From assembly GCF_900114995.1 (NCBI RefSeq), contig NZ_FOUX01000009.1, forward strand, positions 62,001 to 126,000: 64,000 nucleotides of DNA. The letters run 5' to 3'. This stretch comes from Chitinophaga sp. YR627 (GTDB lineage Bacteria; Bacteroidota; Bacteroidia; Chitinophagales; Chitinophagaceae). Below the pieces are notes generated by a model that was not told the origin of the DNA, ran no database searches, and saw only the letters and a program-made list of their open reading frames with translations. The position numbers and the translations under genes were made by a program. Below are positions 61,973 to 64,000 of the stretch, piece after piece (the first letter of the stretch is position 1; every line of letters starts with the position of its first letter).

Positions 61973-62734
61973 ATGGAGAAAAAGATCACGCTTGAGATCT
62001 GTGCCGGTTCGGTCGCTTCCTGCATCGCTGCAGAAGAAGGCGGCGCACACCGTATTGAGTTATGCGACAATCTGCTGGAAGGTGGTACCACCCCCAGCTA
62101 TGCAACGATTGCCCTGGCACGTGAGAAAGTAAAAATAGACATCTACCCTATCATCCGCCCCCGTGGTGGTGATTTCCTGTACGATGACCTCGAATTCACC
62201 CTCATGCAGAAAGACATTAAACTCTGCAAATCCCTCGGGTGTAATGGTGTGGTGATCGGACTACTGACCGCCGACGGTAAAGTGGATAAAGTACGTACCA
62301 AAGCCCTGGTCGATCTGGCCTGGCCCATGGGTGTTACCTTCCACCGCGCCTTCGATATGACAGAAGACCCGATGCAGGCGCTGGAAGATATCATCGAAAC
62401 AGGTTGTGAACGTATCCTGACCTCCGGTCAGCGGAATACAGCGGTAGAAGGGATCCCTTTACTGAAAACACTGGTAGAAAAGTCAGCAGGGCGTATCGCT
62501 ATTCTCGTAGGCTCCGGCGTACGGGCGCATAACATCGCCGAACTGGTAAAAGAAACAGGCGCTGTAGAATATCATACAACCGCCAAAGCATATGAAGAAA
62601 GCGGTATGGTGTACCGCAATCCGAATGTCAGCATGGGCGGTATTCCCGGTGTACCTGAATACGGCATTTCAAAAACACAGGTAAGCGAAGTGAAAAAGAT
62701 CCTGGCCCTGGCTACTGAAGCCGCAGGAAACTAA
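61973..62734 (+). CDS. cutC: CutC-family protein
   Basis: 253-residue TIM-barrel protein (LEICAGSVASCIAAEEGGA, LLEGGTTPSYATI, YPIIRPRGGDFLYDD, GVTFHRAFDMT). CutC was linked to copper handling in E. coli, but that role is disputed. Here it starts 8 bases after the glycosylasparaginase stop and ends the operon. This context suggests a sugar-related enzyme rather than a copper protein. The name is by family only. Confidence 0.85.
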   Translation: MEKKITLEICAGSVASCIAAEEGGAHRIELCDNLLEGGTTPSYATIALAREKVKIDIYPIIRPRGGDFLYDDLEFTLMQKDIKLCKSLGCNGVVIGLLTADGKVDKVRTKALVDLAWPMGVTFHRAFDMTEDPMQALEDIIETGCERILTSGQRNTAVEGIPLLKTLVEKSAGRIAILVGSGVRAHNIAELVKETGAVEYHTTAKAYEESGMVYRNPNVSMGGIPGVPEYGISKTQVSEVKKILALATEAAGN

Positions 62735-62758
62735 ACATTATGCTGCTGTTATAAAAGC

Positions 62759-62796
62759 AAAAAGGGGCGTCTGCTAAATAGCTGACGCCCTTTTTC
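62759..62796. terminator. Bidirectional terminator
   Basis: GGGCGTC pairs with GACGCCC, flanked by A and T runs, between converging cutC and the SusD gene. Confidence 0.8.
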
Positions 62797-62824
62797 GTAT
62801 CGGTTTAGATTTGCTGTTAAGCTA

Positions 62825-64000
62825 TTACAGATCGTTCTGAATGATGTTACCATTCGCATTGATCTCGTCCTGCGGGAACAGGAATTCCCAGCGAACATCA
62901 CCTGCAGGTACCTGCATCAGACCATTCGTCAATGTAGTCGTATGGTTGCTGCCGGTTCTGTCAAGCGCCTGATTCATACGTTTCAGATCATATAAACGGA
63001 AACCTTCACCCCACAGTTCGATACGGCGGTGTCTCAGGATCTCCTGCAACAGCGCATCGCCTGTGTTTGTACTCTTTGTATAGTTCGGATCCCGGTTCAC
63101 CATCAGTGTGTACAGCGCATCAGCTGCACCTGCATTGTCATTCAGACGCGCTTTTGCTTCTGCTTCTATCAGGTACATCTCCGCTGCACGCATCATCGGT
63201 ACGTCACCAATGCTGCTGCTGGTTGCTGTCAGGAACTTCTTGTTGATATAAGCCGGGCTGATACCACCTGATGGAACAGGCACATTCTTACCATCCGGGC
63301 TGAACACCAGTCTGCGTACATCTGTAGCTGACATTGTTTCGTACAGTGTGCTATTGATCGCTTTAGGATTTGTTCTGATAGCGCTGGAGTTGAAGTTTGC
63401 AGAGATGAACGCAAAGAAGGAATAGAAGTAAGTGGTCTGCTCAGATATCTGGTGACTACCCCACATCCACTCTGCATTGTTATAATCATTGAAACCTTTC
63501 ACATAATCAGCATTGGACATCAGCGCTACGCCTGCTCTCGCTTCAGCTGCAAATTTTGCTGCCGTAGCCCAGTCCTGCTGTGTCAACGCGATACGTGCTT
63601 TGAAACCTTTTGCTACTGCTTCGCTGATGTGTGACCTGTTATCACCATTATAACCAACCAGACCTGTGAGCGCTGCATCGATATCTTTGTTGATCTGTGT
63701 ATATACCTGTGCAACAGTAGATCTTGGCAGTGGCTCAACCGTGTTGGTCAGTACCAGTGGTACACCTAGCTGACTGTTATTACCGTTTGCGTCAAAGCGT
63801 TTGCCATACATCTGCACCAGGTTCCAGTAAGACCATGCACGGTAGGCAAATGCCTGTCCTTTGATGATAGCTTTCTCCGCCGGATCAGCATCTACCGCAT
63901 CGATATTGTCGATGATCATGTTTGCGTTCGCAATGATCTTGTAGTAGAAATAGTAAGTGTATTTCAGGAAAGTCGCAGAAGTGGTACGGTGTGTCACCCA
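62825..64000 (-). CDS. SusD/RagB outer-membrane glycan-binding lipoprotein (partial)
   Basis: The C-terminal ~390 residues; the N-terminus, with signal and lipobox, is beyond the right edge. SusD features: helical TPR-like region (KIIANANMIIDNID, KAIIKGQAFAYRAWSYWNLVQMYG), RRIELWGEGFRLYDLKR, and PQDEINANGNIIQND at the end. The GTG at 63995-63997 is internal, not a start. SusD lies with a SusC TonB porin, expected just outside the window. It captures oligosaccharides, here probably N-glycans or mucin glycans. Confidence 0.93.
   Translation of the reverse strand, partial: WVTHRTTSATFLKYTYYFYYKIIANANMIIDNIDAVDADPAEKAIIKGQAFAYRAWSYWNLVQMYGKRFDANGNNSQLGVPLVLTNTVEPLPRSTVAQVYTQINKDIDAALTGLVGYNGDNRSHISEAVAKGFKARIALTQQDWATAAKFAAEARAGVALMSNADYVKGFNDYNNAEWMWGSHQISEQTTYFYSFFAFISANFNSSAIRTNPKAINSTLYETMSATDVRRLVFSPDGKNVPVPSGGISPAYINKKFLTATSSSIGDVPMMRAAEMYLIEAEAKARLNDNAGAADALYTLMVNRDPNYTKSTNTGDALLQEILRHRRIELWGEGFRLYDLKRMNQALDRTGSNHTTTLTNGLMQVPAGDVRWEFLFPQDEINANGNIIQNDL

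Noticed and set aside
63995..63997. GTG as the start of the SusD gene
   Set aside because: SusD proteins have ~100 more N-terminal residues including a lipobox; the frame stays open to the window edge.

Overview
The window looks like chromosomal DNA of a Bacteroidota member, most likely family Chitinophagaceae (Chitinophaga-like). Evidence: a SusD/RagB outer-membrane protein, a TonB-dependent receptor with a carboxypeptidase-like N-terminal domain, many lipoproteins, an arginine pathway built on an N-acylornithine carbamoyltransferase, and five promoters of the Bacteroidota type (TTG, 19-21 bases, TAnnTTTG). The DNA is of medium GC with AT-rich intergenic regions. No rRNA, prophage, transposase or CRISPR array was seen. 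Genes at both edges are cut: a methyltransferase at the left and a SusD protein at the right.

Layout. 1-7.9 kb: glycosyltransferase, unknown secreted proteins, OxyR, an M48 lipoprotein protease, PlsY, PrmA and a NIPSNAP protein. 8-11.8 kb: rpsO-pnp and an FtsE-like ATPase. 11.8-13.7 kb: a BlaI/BlaR-type repressor and M56 sensor pair behind two tandem dyad operators, next to a long palindrome. 13.7-23.7 kb: housekeeping genes (purM, ribF, holA, exonuclease, response regulator, ABC-F, EcsC, carbonic anhydrase, murI). 23.7-31 kb: S9 peptidase, Gfo/Idh oxidoreductase and the sdhCAB operon. 31-39.4 kb: murQ and a sugar kinase (peptidoglycan recycling), a C-terminal processing protease, der-era, initiator tRNA and ssb. 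39.5-43.8 kb: a TPP riboswitch ahead of a TonB receptor, then an unknown secreted protein. 43.9-52.5 kb: an eight-gene arginine operon read leftwards, preceded by a 44-codon small ORF. 52.8-64 kb: a glycan-degradation island with GH29 fucosidase, GH109-type enzyme, two FucP-like permeases, ROK kinase, glycosylasparaginase, CutC and SusD.

How they work together. The arginine operon encodes acylation of glutamate, kinase, reductase, aminotransferase, carbamoyl transfer to an acylated ornithine, deacylation and the last two steps. The carbamoyltransferase has Ser at position 90, which points to succinylated rather than acetylated intermediates. The right-hand island fits uptake and breakdown of fucosylated, GalNAc- or GlcNAc-bearing glycoproteins, down to cutting the GlcNAc-Asn bond and phosphorylating the sugar. 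Its two divergent permeases share a 334-base intergenic region with a CG-centred palindrome and direct repeats.

The best candidates for something new are the small ORF and paired hairpins ahead of the arginine operon, the tandem AACTA-N6-TAGTT operators and neighbouring 73-base palindrome, the triple TAAGACCTG repeat ahead of the fucosidase, and a ROK kinase without the family's zinc cysteines.
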